DNA of 64,000 bases, taken from contig CAVPWP010000001.1 of assembly GCA_963709395.1 (NCBI GenBank), forward strand, positions 62,001 to 126,000, written 5' to 3'. This DNA is from CAVPWP01 sp963709395. Its GTDB lineage: Bacteria; Pseudomonadota; Alphaproteobacteria; Rhodobacterales; Rhodobacteraceae. Made by a program: the position numbers and the translations under genes. The first letter of the stretch is position 1. Every line of letters begins with the position of its first letter. Shown here piece by piece: positions 8,605-16,867 of this stretch. The notes under the pieces are model-generated. The model did not search any database, was not told where the DNA came from, and saw only the letters and a list, made by a program, of their open reading frames with translations.

Positions 8605-9713
8605 TGGTTCTGCCCGCCCTCGGCCCCGTCTTCGCCGGCATCTTGGCGCGCCATGGGGGCGGATGCAACCCGGGCCGCCAGCCGCTCGGTGAAGCCCGAC
8701 TGCGACAGGGTGAAGGCCAGCTTGATCGCCGCCGAGATGCCTGTGGCATCGGCCGATCCGTGGGACTTCACCACCGTCCCGTTGAGACCCAGAAACACGC
8801 CGCCATTCACCCGCCGCGGGTCGATCCGCTTGGTCAGGCGGCGCAGCGACGTCAGCGCGAGCAAGGCCGCGATGCGCGACAGCGGCGTCGCGCTGAACGC
8901 TTCCTTCAGGAAGTCGCGCACCAGCGAGGCCGTGCCTTCCCCGGTCTTGAGCGCCACGTTGCCGGTGAAACCGTCGGTCACGATGACATCCGCGCGCGAG
9001 GACAGAAGGTCGCCGCCCTCGACGAAACCCACGAAGTCATAGCCCCCCGCTTCCTGCGCGTCCGCGATGAGGTCATGGGCCAGCTTCAACTCGGCCCGGC
9101 CCTTGAACTCCTCGACGCCGACATTGAGCAACCCCACGCGCGGCCGCGCAAGGCCAAGGCCGTTGCGGGCGTAAGAGGTGCCCATCATCGCGTATTGCAG
9201 GAAATCCTCGGCATCGGCCCGGATATCGGCGCCGCCGTCCAGCATCACGTTGAACCCGCCGGGATTGCGCGACGGCCAGAGCACGGCGATGGCCGGGCGG
9301 TTGATGCCGGGCAGCTTCTTGAGCCGCACGATGCTGAGCAGCATCAGCGCGCCGGTGTTGCCGCAGGAAACGACCACATCTGCCTCGCCCTGGCGAACCG
9401 CCTCGATGGCCGACCACATCGACGTGCCCTGACCGTGACGCATCACATGGCTGGGCTTGTCGTCCATGCGCACGACGCCACTGGCATCGCGCACCTCGCA
9501 GCGATCACCTATGCGGCGCTTGGCGATCAGACGATCGAGCTCTTCTTTGGGGCCATGGACGAGGAAGGCGATGTCGGGGTTTTTCTGCGCCGATTCGGCC
9601 ATGCCCGCGACCACGGCGACAGGGCCGAGGTCGCCGCCCATGGCGTCGACAGATACCACGATCCGACCCGGTTGCGCCCGCTGTTGACCCGGCGTGCCGG
9701 TCATCTGTGACAC
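8601..9713 (-). CDS. plsX: Phosphate acyltransferase PlsX
   Basis: Converts acyl-ACP to acyl-phosphate, the acyl donor for PlsY in phospholipid synthesis; a peripheral membrane enzyme. 370 residues with the hallmark VVSVDAMGGDLGP near residue 20, VVSCGNTGALM, PAIAVLWPSRN and VIVTDGFTGNVALKTGEG. The N-terminal 15 residues (polar, Gln/Pro-rich) extend slightly beyond the usual start; a later methionine (M4) is also possible. It lies between rpmF (23-base gap) and fabH (4-base overlap). Confidence 0.95.
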   Translation of the reverse strand: MSQMTGTPGQQRAQPGRIVVSVDAMGGDLGPVAVVAGMAESAQKNPDIAFLVHGPKEELDRLIAKRRIGDRCEVRDASGVVRMDDKPSHVMRHGQGTSMWSAIEAVRQGEADVVVSCGNTGALMLLSIVRLKKLPGINRPAIAVLWPSRNPGGFNVMLDGGADIRADAEDFLQYAMMGTSYARNGLGLARPRVGLLNVGVEEFKGRAELKLAHDLIADAQEAGGYDFVGFVEGGDLLSSRADVIVTDGFTGNVALKTGEGTASLVRDFLKEAFSATPLSRIAALLALTSLRRLTKRIDPRRVNGGVFLGLNGTVVKSHGSADATGISAAIKLAFTLSQSGFTERLAARVASAPMARQDAGEDGAEGGQNQ

Positions 9714-9736
9714 CCCGCGGTCATGCCGCGCGGCGC

Positions 9737-9943
9737 TTAGGCCGCGTCTTCGTCGAGATCGATTTCGTCGGTTTTCGCGACGATTTCACGGTCATCGTAG
9801 TGACCGCAGGCGCCGCAGACGTGATGCGGACGCTTGAGTTCACCGCAGTTCGTGCACTCGGCCGGGTTCGCGGCGACGAGTGCGTCATGCGCGCGGCGCA
9901 TGTTCCGGCGGGAGCGGGTAACTTTATTCTGAGGGACGGCCAT
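9737..9943 (-). CDS. rpmF: Large ribosomal subunit protein bL32
   Basis: 68 residues. Begins AVPQNKVTRSRRNMRRAHDA, the standard bL32 N-terminus after methionine removal, and keeps the two zinc cysteine pairs (CTNC at 30-33 and CGAC at 43-46), so it is the zinc-binding form rather than a zinc-independent paralogue. Clustered with yceD and plsX as in most proteobacteria, linking ribosome supply to membrane lipid synthesis. Confidence 0.97.
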   Translation of the reverse strand: MAVPQNKVTRSRRNMRRAHDALVAANPAECTNCGELKRPHHVCGACGHYDDREIVAKTDEIDLDEDAA

Positions 9944-10054
9944 GTCTCAACCTCGGTGCTGGTCGGGGCCGCGGCCCCTTGCGTTTCTTCGGGTTCACGG
10001 CCTCTTACGCGCCGAAGCGCCACCGGTGCAACCCCTCTTGGAAATGAGGCCGGG

Positions 10055-10082
10055 AACATACCGCCTTTTTGCACATGCGCAA
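10055..10082 (-). promoter_or_regulatory. Possible sigma-70 promoter for rpmF-plsX-fabH-ihfA
   Basis: In the 191-base gap between yceD and rpmF the minus strand shows TTGCGC (10082-10077), a 16-base spacer and TATGTT (10060-10055). The match to consensus is partial and the predicted leader would be about 105 nt. It is offered because the gap is longer than other gaps in the cluster and would need its own promoter if yceD transcription does not read through. Confidence 0.3.
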
Positions 10083-10134
10083 GGGGAATTCTGGAGCCCG
10101 CTAGGGTGCCGTCCTGCCTGTGGAACAGGCCCGC

Positions 10135-10704
10135 TCAGCCGTCGTCCTTGCGCAGCCGGTCGCGCAGCCCGGCCAGGCCGGCGAAGGGCTTTACGGCATC
10201 GTCGGTCAGGGGCGCCTTGCCGGGTTCGGTGAAGACCTGCACGTCGAGGTCCGCGCCGTCGGCGCGCGGGAAGGTCGGCAGCGCCAGCGCCAGCGCCTCG
10301 GCCGCGACAGCGGACAGGTCCACCGTTTCGGGAAGCGGCTCGGCGGTGTCGTCCTCGGGCATCTCGGCCTCGGATTCGGACGGCGTCTCCCAGCGGGCGA
10401 GGTAGCGGCGGACGACCGGCTCGTCGATGCGGGTGGTGACCGGTTCCAGCGTGACCCGGCAGGGCTGGACCACGGTGGCCCCAAGCTGTGCGTCAAGCCG
10501 CCAGTCGCGGGGACCGTCGGGCCGCAGGTGCCCCGCAAGACGCAGCTTTCGCAGCGCAAGAAGATCGAGGCGGCGGGCAAGATCCTCCAGAACTTCGTGG
10601 TCGGGAACGATCTCGAACCTGATACCTCGATCGCCCAGATCGGCAAGCCGGACAGGCTTGTCGGGATGCGCGGGGGTGGGAGAAGGGTCACGGGATTGGG
10701 CCAT
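10135..10704 (-). CDS. DUF177 (YceD) family protein
   Basis: 189 residues from the ATG at 10704. YceD family (PF02620), a protein of uncertain role encoded next to rpmF across bacteria and in plants linked to 23S rRNA accumulation. The family core VVQPCRVTLEPVTTRIDEPV lies near residues 75-95, the middle is acidic (ESEAEMPEDDTAEPLPETVDL), and the conserved tail KPFAGLAGLRDRL is present. A longer in-frame start at 10818 would run into the divergent bamE-like promoter and adds a low-quality arginine-rich stretch, so it was not used. Divergent from the lipoprotein gene at 10801. Confidence 0.88.
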   Translation of the reverse strand: MAQSRDPSPTPAHPDKPVRLADLGDRGIRFEIVPDHEVLEDLARRLDLLALRKLRLAGHLRPDGPRDWRLDAQLGATVVQPCRVTLEPVTTRIDEPVVRRYLARWETPSESEAEMPEDDTAEPLPETVDLSAVAAEALALALPTFPRADGADLDVQVFTEPGKAPLTDDAVKPFAGLAGLRDRLRKDDG

Positions 10705-10800
10705 GCGCGCTCCGGTCTCGGTCGGCTGACGGAAAGGCCGCGCTTGAACAGGCGCGCGAGCTTCGGGTAAGGCGATAGCCAGCAAGCGGGGCAAAGGCAA

Positions 10801-11301
10801 GTGGGCAGCACAGGTCATATCGCGGGGGGCATCGCAGGCGGGCGGCGCACATCATGGCGCGCGGCACTGAGCGCGGGGCTTCTGTTCCTGGCCCTTGCCG
10901 GCTGTGCCGAGCTGCCGCGCACGCACGGCTATGTTCCAACCGACGCCGAGCTTGCCGCGATCGAGGTGAACCTCGACACCCGCGACACGGTGCGGTCGAT
11001 CATCGGCGATCCTGCGCTGACCGGAATGCTGGACGATCGCGGCTGGTTCTACGTGAAATCGCAGTTCCGCTACTACGGCTGGCGCGAACCCGAGGAGACC
11101 GGGCGCGCCGTCGTGGCGGTGCTGTTCGACGAGCGCGGCCTTGTCGAAAACATCGAGCGCTTCGGGATCGAAGACGGCGAGGTCATCGCCCTGTCGCGCC
11201 GCGTGACCGACTCCAACGTCTCGGGCGTCAGCTTCCTGCAGCAACTCTTCGGCAATATCGGGAACTTCAATCCGGCGGGCTTACTCGGCGACGGAACCTA
11301 G
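10801..11301 (+). CDS. bamE: BamE (SmpA/OmlA)-family outer membrane lipoprotein
   Basis: 166 residues with a GTG start. A hydrophobic segment ends in the lipobox LAGC (Cys35), indicating export, lipidation and outer membrane anchoring. The mature part contains GYVPTDAELAAIEVNLDTRD, the linker to the SmpA/OmlA domain, then VRSIIGDPALTGMLDDRGWFY and the strand YVKSQFRYYGW, as in BamE, the small regulator of the BAM beta-barrel assembly machine. It is convergent with msrB (5-base gap). The exact start is uncertain because about 20 residues before the hydrophobic stretch are unusual for a signal peptide. Confidence 0.85.
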   Translation: MGSTGHIAGGIAGGRRTSWRAALSAGLLFLALAGCAELPRTHGYVPTDAELAAIEVNLDTRDTVRSIIGDPALTGMLDDRGWFYVKSQFRYYGWREPEETGRAVVAVLFDERGLVENIERFGIEDGEVIALSRRVTDSNVSGVSFLQQLFGNIGNFNPAGLLGDGT

Positions 11302-11306
11302 ACGCC

Positions 11307-11729
11307 TTATTCGCTGGCGCCATCCCCGTGGGGCTTCGGTTCGAAGGTCATGGCCACCCCGTTGATGCAGTAGCGCAGGCCCGTCGGCGCCGGACCGTCC
11401 GGAAAGACATGACCCAGATGGGCCTCGCAGCGGTTGCAGTGCACTTCGGTGCGGCGCATGAAGAAACTGCGGTCTTCCTTTTCCCCGACGCTGTCGCCAC
11501 CCACGCCGTCGATCGGCTGCGTGAAGCTGGGCCAGCCCGTGCCGCTTTCGAACTTGTCGGCCTGACCGAACACAGGGGCGCCGCAACAGACGCAATGATA
11601 GGTGCCCGGCCCCTTGGGAAAATCGTCATGGGTTCCCGCGCGTTCGGTCCCGTGCTTGCGGGTCACCTTGAAGGCGAGGTCCGACAGCTGCGCCCGCCAC
11701 TCCGCGTCCGATTTGACCACCTTGTCCAT
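11307..11729 (-). CDS. msrB: Peptide-methionine (R)-S-oxide reductase
   Basis: Repairs the R form of methionine sulfoxide in oxidised proteins. 140 residues from the ATG at 11729, which has AAGGGG upstream. Zinc-site cysteines appear as CVCC and CNRC, and the catalytic Cys lies in GLRYCINGVAMTF near the C-terminus; ESGTGWPSF and HLGHVFPDGP are diagnostic. No signal peptide, so cytoplasmic. Converges on the bamE-like gene and is divergent from the acyltransferase at 11832. Confidence 0.95.
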   Translation of the reverse strand: MDKVVKSDAEWRAQLSDLAFKVTRKHGTERAGTHDDFPKGPGTYHCVCCGAPVFGQADKFESGTGWPSFTQPIDGVGGDSVGEKEDRSFFMRRTEVHCNRCEAHLGHVFPDGPAPTGLRYCINGVAMTFEPKPHGDGASE

Positions 11730-11831
11730 GTTCACCCCTTCGCGTCGTACCCATGTCATATCTTGAGTGCGTTCACCGCACAGGCCATACATAGGCGACG
11801 GCGCAGGGCCGTCCAACCCGGGATCGGAGCC

Positions 11832-12563
11832 TTGGCAATCGGACGACAGGCACGCTATCGGACGCGCTACGCCGAAACGCCCGATGATCTCGCGGCGGCG
11901 CGGCGGTTGCGATCGGCGGCGTTTCGCGGGGGCTTGGCTGTCGATGCCGACCCGTTCGATGCGATCTGCACCCATGTGCTGATCGAGGATCGGCGCAGCG
12001 GTGAGCTTGTGTGCTGCTTCCGCTTCCTCCCGCTCGCCCATGGCGGGGAGATCGGGCGCAGCTATGCGGCGCAATACTACGAGCTCTCGGCCCTTGCGGA
12101 CTACCCCGGTCGCATGGTCGAGCTTGGGCGCTTTTGCGTGGCACCCGGCCGGACCGACCCCGACATCCTGCGCATGGCCTGGGGCGCGATGACGCGCTTC
12201 GTGGACGAGACCGGCGTCGAGATGCTGTTCGGCTGTTCGTCGTTCCACGGCACCGACGCGCAGGCCTATGCCGACGCTTTCGCGATGCTCAAGGAACGCC
12301 ATCTCGCACCCAAGCGCTGGCTGCCCAAGGTGAAGGCGCCCGATGTCTTTCGCTTCGCGCGGCGTCTGACCGGCGCGCCCGACGCGCGCCGGGCGATGCT
12401 GACCATGCCGCCGCTTCTGCGCAGCTACATCGCGATGGGCGGCTGGGTCAGCGACCACGCGGTCGTCGACCGCGATCTGAACACGCTCCACGTCTTCACC
12501 GGCCTCGAGATCGGGGCGATTCCGGCCGCCCGGGCCCGCGCTCTCAGGGCCGTCGCGGGCTGA
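11832..12563 (+). CDS. GNAT-fold N-acyltransferase (hemolysin-like/OlsB-type)
   Basis: About 243 residues using a TTG start at 11832 that has GGAG a few bases upstream; no ATG is available at the right place. The pattern YAETPDDLAAARRLR followed by RSGELVCCFRFLP, a YYELSAL stretch and GRMVELGRFCVAP matches the acetyltransf_5 family (PF13444), which contains OlsB, the ornithine N-acyltransferase that makes lyso-ornithine lipid. In relatives olsB is usually next to olsA; here the neighbour is uup, so the substrate is left open. Two adjacent cysteines (VCC) and the later GCSS motif are visible. Confidence 0.75.
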   Translation: MAIGRQARYRTRYAETPDDLAAARRLRSAAFRGGLAVDADPFDAICTHVLIEDRRSGELVCCFRFLPLAHGGEIGRSYAAQYYELSALADYPGRMVELGRFCVAPGRTDPDILRMAWGAMTRFVDETGVEMLFGCSSFHGTDAQAYADAFAMLKERHLAPKRWLPKVKAPDVFRFARRLTGAPDARRAMLTMPPLLRSYIAMGGWVSDHAVVDRDLNTLHVFTGLEIGAIPAARARALRAVAG

Positions 12564-12604
12564 GGCCGATTGACCCCGTCCCGGCGGCGCATTAGCTGGC
12601 GCCC

Positions 12605-14449
12605 ATGGCATCCGCACCCCTTCTCCAGCTTTCCGACATTTCGCTCTCCCACGGCGGCAATCCCGTTTTCGAGGGCGTGAACCTGACCGTGCAGCCCGGC
12701 GACCGGATTGCCCTTGTGGGCCGCAACGGGTCGGGCAAATCGACCCTGATGAAGATCATGGCGGGGCTTGTCGAAGCCGACAGCGGCACCTGCACCCTGC
12801 CGCAGGGCATGACCGTGGGCTACATGGAGCAGGAGCCGACGATGAGCGGCTTCGCCACGCTGGGCGACTATGCCCGCGCGGGGCTTGAGGAGGGCGAGGA
12901 GTGGCGGCTTGCGGTGGCGGCCGAGGGGCTGTCCTTCGATCCGGACACCGCGGTCTCGGCGGCCTCGGGGGGCGAGCGGCGGCGCGCCGCGCTCGCACGG
13001 CTTCTGGCCGAGGCGCCGGACCTGATGCTTCTGGACGAGCCCACCAACCACCTCGACATCGCGGCGATCGAATGGCTGGAAGAAACGCTGAAGGACATCC
13101 CGGGCGCCTTCGTGCTGATCAGCCACGACCGCGCCGTGCTGCGCAACGTGACCCGTGCGACGCTCTGGATCGACCGGGGCGTGGTGCGCCGGCGCGAGGC
13201 GGGGTTCGACGGGTTCGAGGCCTGGCGCGACAAGCTCTGGGAGGACGAGGACAGCGCCCGCCACAAGCTCGACCGCAAGATCGCCTCAGAAGGCCGCTGG
13301 GCGGTCGAGGGCATCAGCGCCCGCCGCAAGCGCAACCAGGGCCGCCTGCGCGCGCTTCAGGACATGCGCAAGGACCGGCGCGACATGATCCGGCGGCAGG
13401 GGACCGCGGCGCTGGCGCTCGAGGCCGGGCCGCAGTCGGGCAAGAAGGTGATCGAGGCGCGTGGCATCTCGAAATCCTTTGGCGACAGGGTGATCTGCCG
13501 CGACCTTGATCTGCGCATCGTGCGGGGTGACCGCGTTGCGTTCGTCGGGCCGAATGGCGTGGGCAAGACCACGGTGCTGGAAATGCTGACCGGGCGGCTC
13601 GCGCCCGATGCCGGCAGCGTGACGCTGGGCACCGGGGTCGAGCTTGCTGTCTTCGACCAGCGCCGCGCAGCACTCGACCCCGAGGCAACGCTTTGGGAAA
13701 GTCTGACAGGCGACCCCGACATGCGGGTATCTGGTGCCAGCGACCAGGTCATGGTGCGCGGCACGCCGCGCCATGTGGTGGGCTACCTCAAGGATTTCCT
13801 CTTCGACGAATCGCGGGCGCGGGCGCCGGTACGATCGCTCTCGGGCGGCGAGCGCGCGCGGCTTCTCCTGGCCCGTCTGATGGCGCGGGAAAGCAACCTT
13901 CTGGTGCTGGACGAACCGACAAACGACCTCGACATCGAGACGCTGGATCTCCTGCAGGAGCTTCTCGACAGCTATCCCGGCACGGTGCTGCTGGTCAGCC
14001 ACGACCGCGATTTCCTTGACCGCGTGGCGACGGCGACACTGCTGTTCGAAGGGCAGGGCCGGATCACGCCCTATGCGGGGGGCTGGACCGACGCGATGGC
14101 GCAACGGGGCGAGGACGCGGCCCCCGAGGCGCGCGATGGCGCAACCGCCAAACCCGCACCGAAGCCCGTCAGGGCAGAGGCGGGGGCCACGACACCCTTG
14201 GGCAAACCCAAGGGAAAAGGTGGCCTGAGCTTCACCGAACAGCATCGGCTCGAAGAGTTGCCCGCTCTGATCGCGCGTCTTGAGGCGGAGATGGCGAAAC
14301 TTTCGACGCTTCTGGCCGATCCCGATCTTTACACCCGCGAGCCCGTCAAGTTCGCCAAGGCGACCGAGGCGCTGGCCGAACGGCAGTCGCGGCTGTCGGC
14401 GGCGGAAGAGGAATGGCTAACGTTGGCGGAGCGGGCGGAAAACGCCTGA
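12605..14449 (+). CDS. uup: ABC-F family ATPase Uup
   Basis: 614-residue cytoplasmic protein with two ABC cassettes and no membrane segment. Cassette 1: Walker A GRNGSGKST, signature SGGERRRAAL, Walker B MLLDEPTNHLD. Cassette 2: Walker A GPNGVGKTT, signature LSGGERARL, Walker B LVLDEPTNDLD. The C-terminal 80 residues (EQHRLEELPALIARLEAEMA onward) form the charged coiled coil that defines Uup. ABC-F proteins act on ribosomes or branched DNA intermediates; Uup is linked to suppression of transposon excision. Starts 41 bases after the acyltransferase gene. Confidence 0.92.
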   Translation: MASAPLLQLSDISLSHGGNPVFEGVNLTVQPGDRIALVGRNGSGKSTLMKIMAGLVEADSGTCTLPQGMTVGYMEQEPTMSGFATLGDYARAGLEEGEEWRLAVAAEGLSFDPDTAVSAASGGERRRAALARLLAEAPDLMLLDEPTNHLDIAAIEWLEETLKDIPGAFVLISHDRAVLRNVTRATLWIDRGVVRRREAGFDGFEAWRDKLWEDEDSARHKLDRKIASEGRWAVEGISARRKRNQGRLRALQDMRKDRRDMIRRQGTAALALEAGPQSGKKVIEARGISKSFGDRVICRDLDLRIVRGDRVAFVGPNGVGKTTVLEMLTGRLAPDAGSVTLGTGVELAVFDQRRAALDPEATLWESLTGDPDMRVSGASDQVMVRGTPRHVVGYLKDFLFDESRARAPVRSLSGGERARLLLARLMARESNLLVLDEPTNDLDIETLDLLQELLDSYPGTVLLVSHDRDFLDRVATATLLFEGQGRITPYAGGWTDAMAQRGEDAAPEARDGATAKPAPKPVRAEAGATTPLGKPKGKGGLSFTEQHRLEELPALIARLEAEMAKLSTLLADPDLYTREPVKFAKATEALAERQSRLSAAEEEWLTLAERAENA

Positions 14450-14515
14450 TCCTCAGCATATCCAGCTTGCCTTCGCTGCCGGTCACGACAGCGACAGCCT
14501 GCCCGGAGATCTATG

Positions 14516-15076
14516 TCAGCGCAGGACGCGGTTGTATTTCGAACCCTGGACCGTGGCGCCGGCGATAAGGCCTGCCTGACCGAATACGACCGCGATGACA
14601 GGCGAGGTCAGGACGTTGGTGTCGGTCAGAAGCGTCTGGCCCTGATCGTTGAACGCGTAGGTGATATCCGCGCCCGCCGTCCATCCGGGAGAGGTGCGGA
14701 ACTCCTGAAGCGCTTCTTCTGTCATGAAGTAGAGCACCTGCGAGTATTGCTGCGCGCCGATCTGGAAGCCGAAACTGGCAGCCGTGGCCGTATAGAAGTC
14801 GACTGTGACGCCATCGATCCGCAGCACGCCCTCGCCGTAGCCGCCGCCGACGCCGAACCCGGCCTCGGTGATCAACGGCATGATCAGCATCCCTGCCGCG
14901 TTCTGGCGCAGGTCAACCGTGCCGGGGTAATTCGCCTCGAGAAACTGAAGGGATGCATCGGCACGGGCGTTGATGGTGGCCCCTGAGGTGCTGCCGACGC
15001 TGTTGTCGCAGGCGGCCGTTGCCAGTGTCATCGCGGTTGCACCAAGAACGAAACTGCGGCGTGTGGTCACTGTCAT
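14516..15076 (-). CDS. SYLF/YSC84-domain lipoprotein
   Basis: 186 residues. The N-terminus TTRRSFVLGATAMTLATAAC combines a twin-arginine pattern (RRSFVLG) with a lipobox (TAAC), suggesting Tat-dependent export and lipidation. The rest matches the YSC84/SYLF lipid-binding domain (PF04366): LRQNAAGMLIMPLITEAGFG, GGGYGEGVL, FGFQIGAQQYSQVLYFM. AAGGG precedes the ATG at 15076. Role unknown; SYLF domains bind phosphoinositides in eukaryotes, and bacterial forms are periplasmic. Convergent with uup. Confidence 0.82.
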   Translation of the reverse strand: MTVTTRRSFVLGATAMTLATAACDNSVGSTSGATINARADASLQFLEANYPGTVDLRQNAAGMLIMPLITEAGFGVGGGYGEGVLRIDGVTVDFYTATAASFGFQIGAQQYSQVLYFMTEEALQEFRTSPGWTAGADITYAFNDQGQTLLTDTNVLTSPVIAVVFGQAGLIAGATVQGSKYNRVLR

Positions 15077-15185
15077 GGGATCTGCCCTTCTTTGCCGATC
15101 AAAACTGCCTCTGCGACGGCCTTATCTGGCCGTTCGACGCAAGTTATAGGGGATGCGCCCCCTGATGTCACTCATATGTTGCGTG

Positions 15186-16197
15186 TCAGACAGCCAATTC
15201 GCGCAGTCGGCGGGCAACTGCCGGCGCGAAATAGGTGAGGATCCCGTCACAGCCCGCGCGCTTGAAGCCCAGCAGGCTTTCCATCATGACCTTGTCGAGA
15301 TCGAGCCAGCCGTTCGCCGCCGCCGCGTTGAGCATCGCGTATTCGCCGGACACCTGGTAGGCGAAGGTCGGCGCGCCGAAGGCGTCCTTCACCCGCCGGC
15401 AGATGTCGAGATAGGGCATGCCGGGTTTCACCATCACCATGTCCGCGCCCTCCTCGAGATCGCGGCGCACGAGGCGGATCGCCTCATCCGTGTTGGCGGG
15501 GTCCATCTGATAAGTCCGCTTGTCGCCCTTGAGCGCGCCCGAGGCCCCCACCGCGTCGCGGAACGGGCCGTAGAAGGCGCTGGCGTATTTGGCGGCATAG
15601 GACAGGATCGCCACGTCGGTGTGGCCTGCGGCTTCGAGCGCCGCGCGCATCGCCCCGATCCGCCCGTCCATCATGTCCGACGGACCCAGGATGTCGGCCC
15701 CGGCAGTCGGCCTGCGCCAGCGCCATCTTCACCAGCGCCTCGACGGTCTCGTCGTTCAGGATGACCCCGTCGCGCACGATCCCGTCATGCCCGAGCGCGT
15801 TGTAGGGGTCGAGTGCGACGTCCGTCATCACCGCGATCTCGGGGACGGCGGCCTTGATCGCCCGGATCGCCCGGTTCGACAGGTTCTCGGGGTTCCAGGC
15901 CTCTTCGCAGCCTTCGGTCTTGAGCGACGGGTCCGTGTAGGGAAAGAGGCAGATCGCCGGAATGCCAAGCGTCGCGGCCTCTTCGGCGGCGCGGACGATG
16001 CGGTCGATGGTCAGCCGTTCGACCCCGGGCATCGACGGGATCGGGTGGCATCCATCCTGCCCCTCCATCACGAAAAGCGGCCAGATCAGGTCGTTCGCGG
16101 TCAGGGTGTTTTCGCTGACCAGCCGCCGCCGCGCGTCGGTCGCCCTGAGCCGCCGGAACCGGGTCATCGGGTAAGGGGCAAGTGCCATCTGTCGCAT
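15186..16197 (-). CDS. hemB: Delta-aminolevulinic acid dehydratase (frameshifted as sequenced)
   Basis: Condenses two 5-aminolevulinates to porphobilinogen in haem synthesis. The reading frame breaks near 15705: codons match HemB up to VKMALAQAD, then GADILGPSDMMDGRIGA resumes one frame over. Removing the A at 15705 restores a 336-residue enzyme, the normal length. The Schiff-base lysine regions (SYAAKYASAFYGPF and MVKPGMPYLD) are intact. The metal site reads DVALDPYNALGHDG, lacking the zinc cysteines, as in the metal-independent Rhodobacter capsulatus enzyme. Since hemB has no visible backup here, the shift is most likely a sequence error. Divergent from the gene at 16304. Confidence 0.93.
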
Positions 16198-16303
16198 CCT
16201 CTTGTCTTTCTTCTGCGTGGCACGGATAAACCCCGCTCACAAGACCGGTATCCAGCCTTGGACGCGGCCGGCTTGCAACGGCGCGGTATGACGAGGGCAA
16301 CGG

Positions 16304-16833
16304 GTGACCTGGTACGAGACGATCTTCGAATTGATCGACATGCGGTCGTTCTCGAATCTCTGGTACTGGATCGTCCTTTCCGTGCTGTGGTCCACGATGA
16401 GCCACTGGGTGCTGGGCGTGCCCTTCGACATGGTGCAGCGCGCCAAGCGCCACGAAGGCCAGGCGCTGACCGATCTCGAGGATATGGTGCGAATCAACAT
16501 AAACCGGATGCTCTATATTGCTGAAACCGCGGGAATATTCATCCTTGCCGCTGTGGCGGCGGGGCTGACTTCGCTTGTGCTCTCTGGGATTTTTCTATGA
16601 GGTCGAGTTCGCCCAGGCGCTGTTCCTTCTGATCTTTCCCACGGTGATCGTGGGTGCGTTGTCGCTGCGGGTGGCGGCGCGCATCCGGGCCCAGGGCATG
16701 CACGGCGAGGCCCTGTTCCGCGCCCTGACGCGCCATCGGTTCTGGATCCAGATCATCGGCGTGATCGCCATTCTTCGTGACCGCGCTCTGGGGCATGTGG
16801 CAGAACATGTCGATCGGCGTGCTTGGCGGTTGA
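16304..16833 (+). CDS. Small membrane protein upstream of mfd ('component of SufBCD complex' family; two frameshifts)
   Basis: GTG start at 16304. The frame is broken twice: in the five-T run at 16590-16594 (LVLSGIF then YEVEFAQALFLL) and near 16773 (IIGVIAI then FVTALWGMWQNMSIG). Removing one base at each site gives a 175-residue protein ending at the TGA at 16831. It has four predicted membrane segments (around SNLWYWIVLSVLW, TAGIFILAAVAAG, ALFLLIFPTVIVG and IQIIGVIAIFVTALWG). Rhodobacterales genomes carry a similar gene before mfd, often labelled 'component of SufBCD complex'; that label is weak and I do not assert it. The stop lies 34 bases before mfd. Confidence 0.7.
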
Positions 16834-16867
16834 CACCAAGGCCCCTGCGCTCCACTTGACCCCGATC

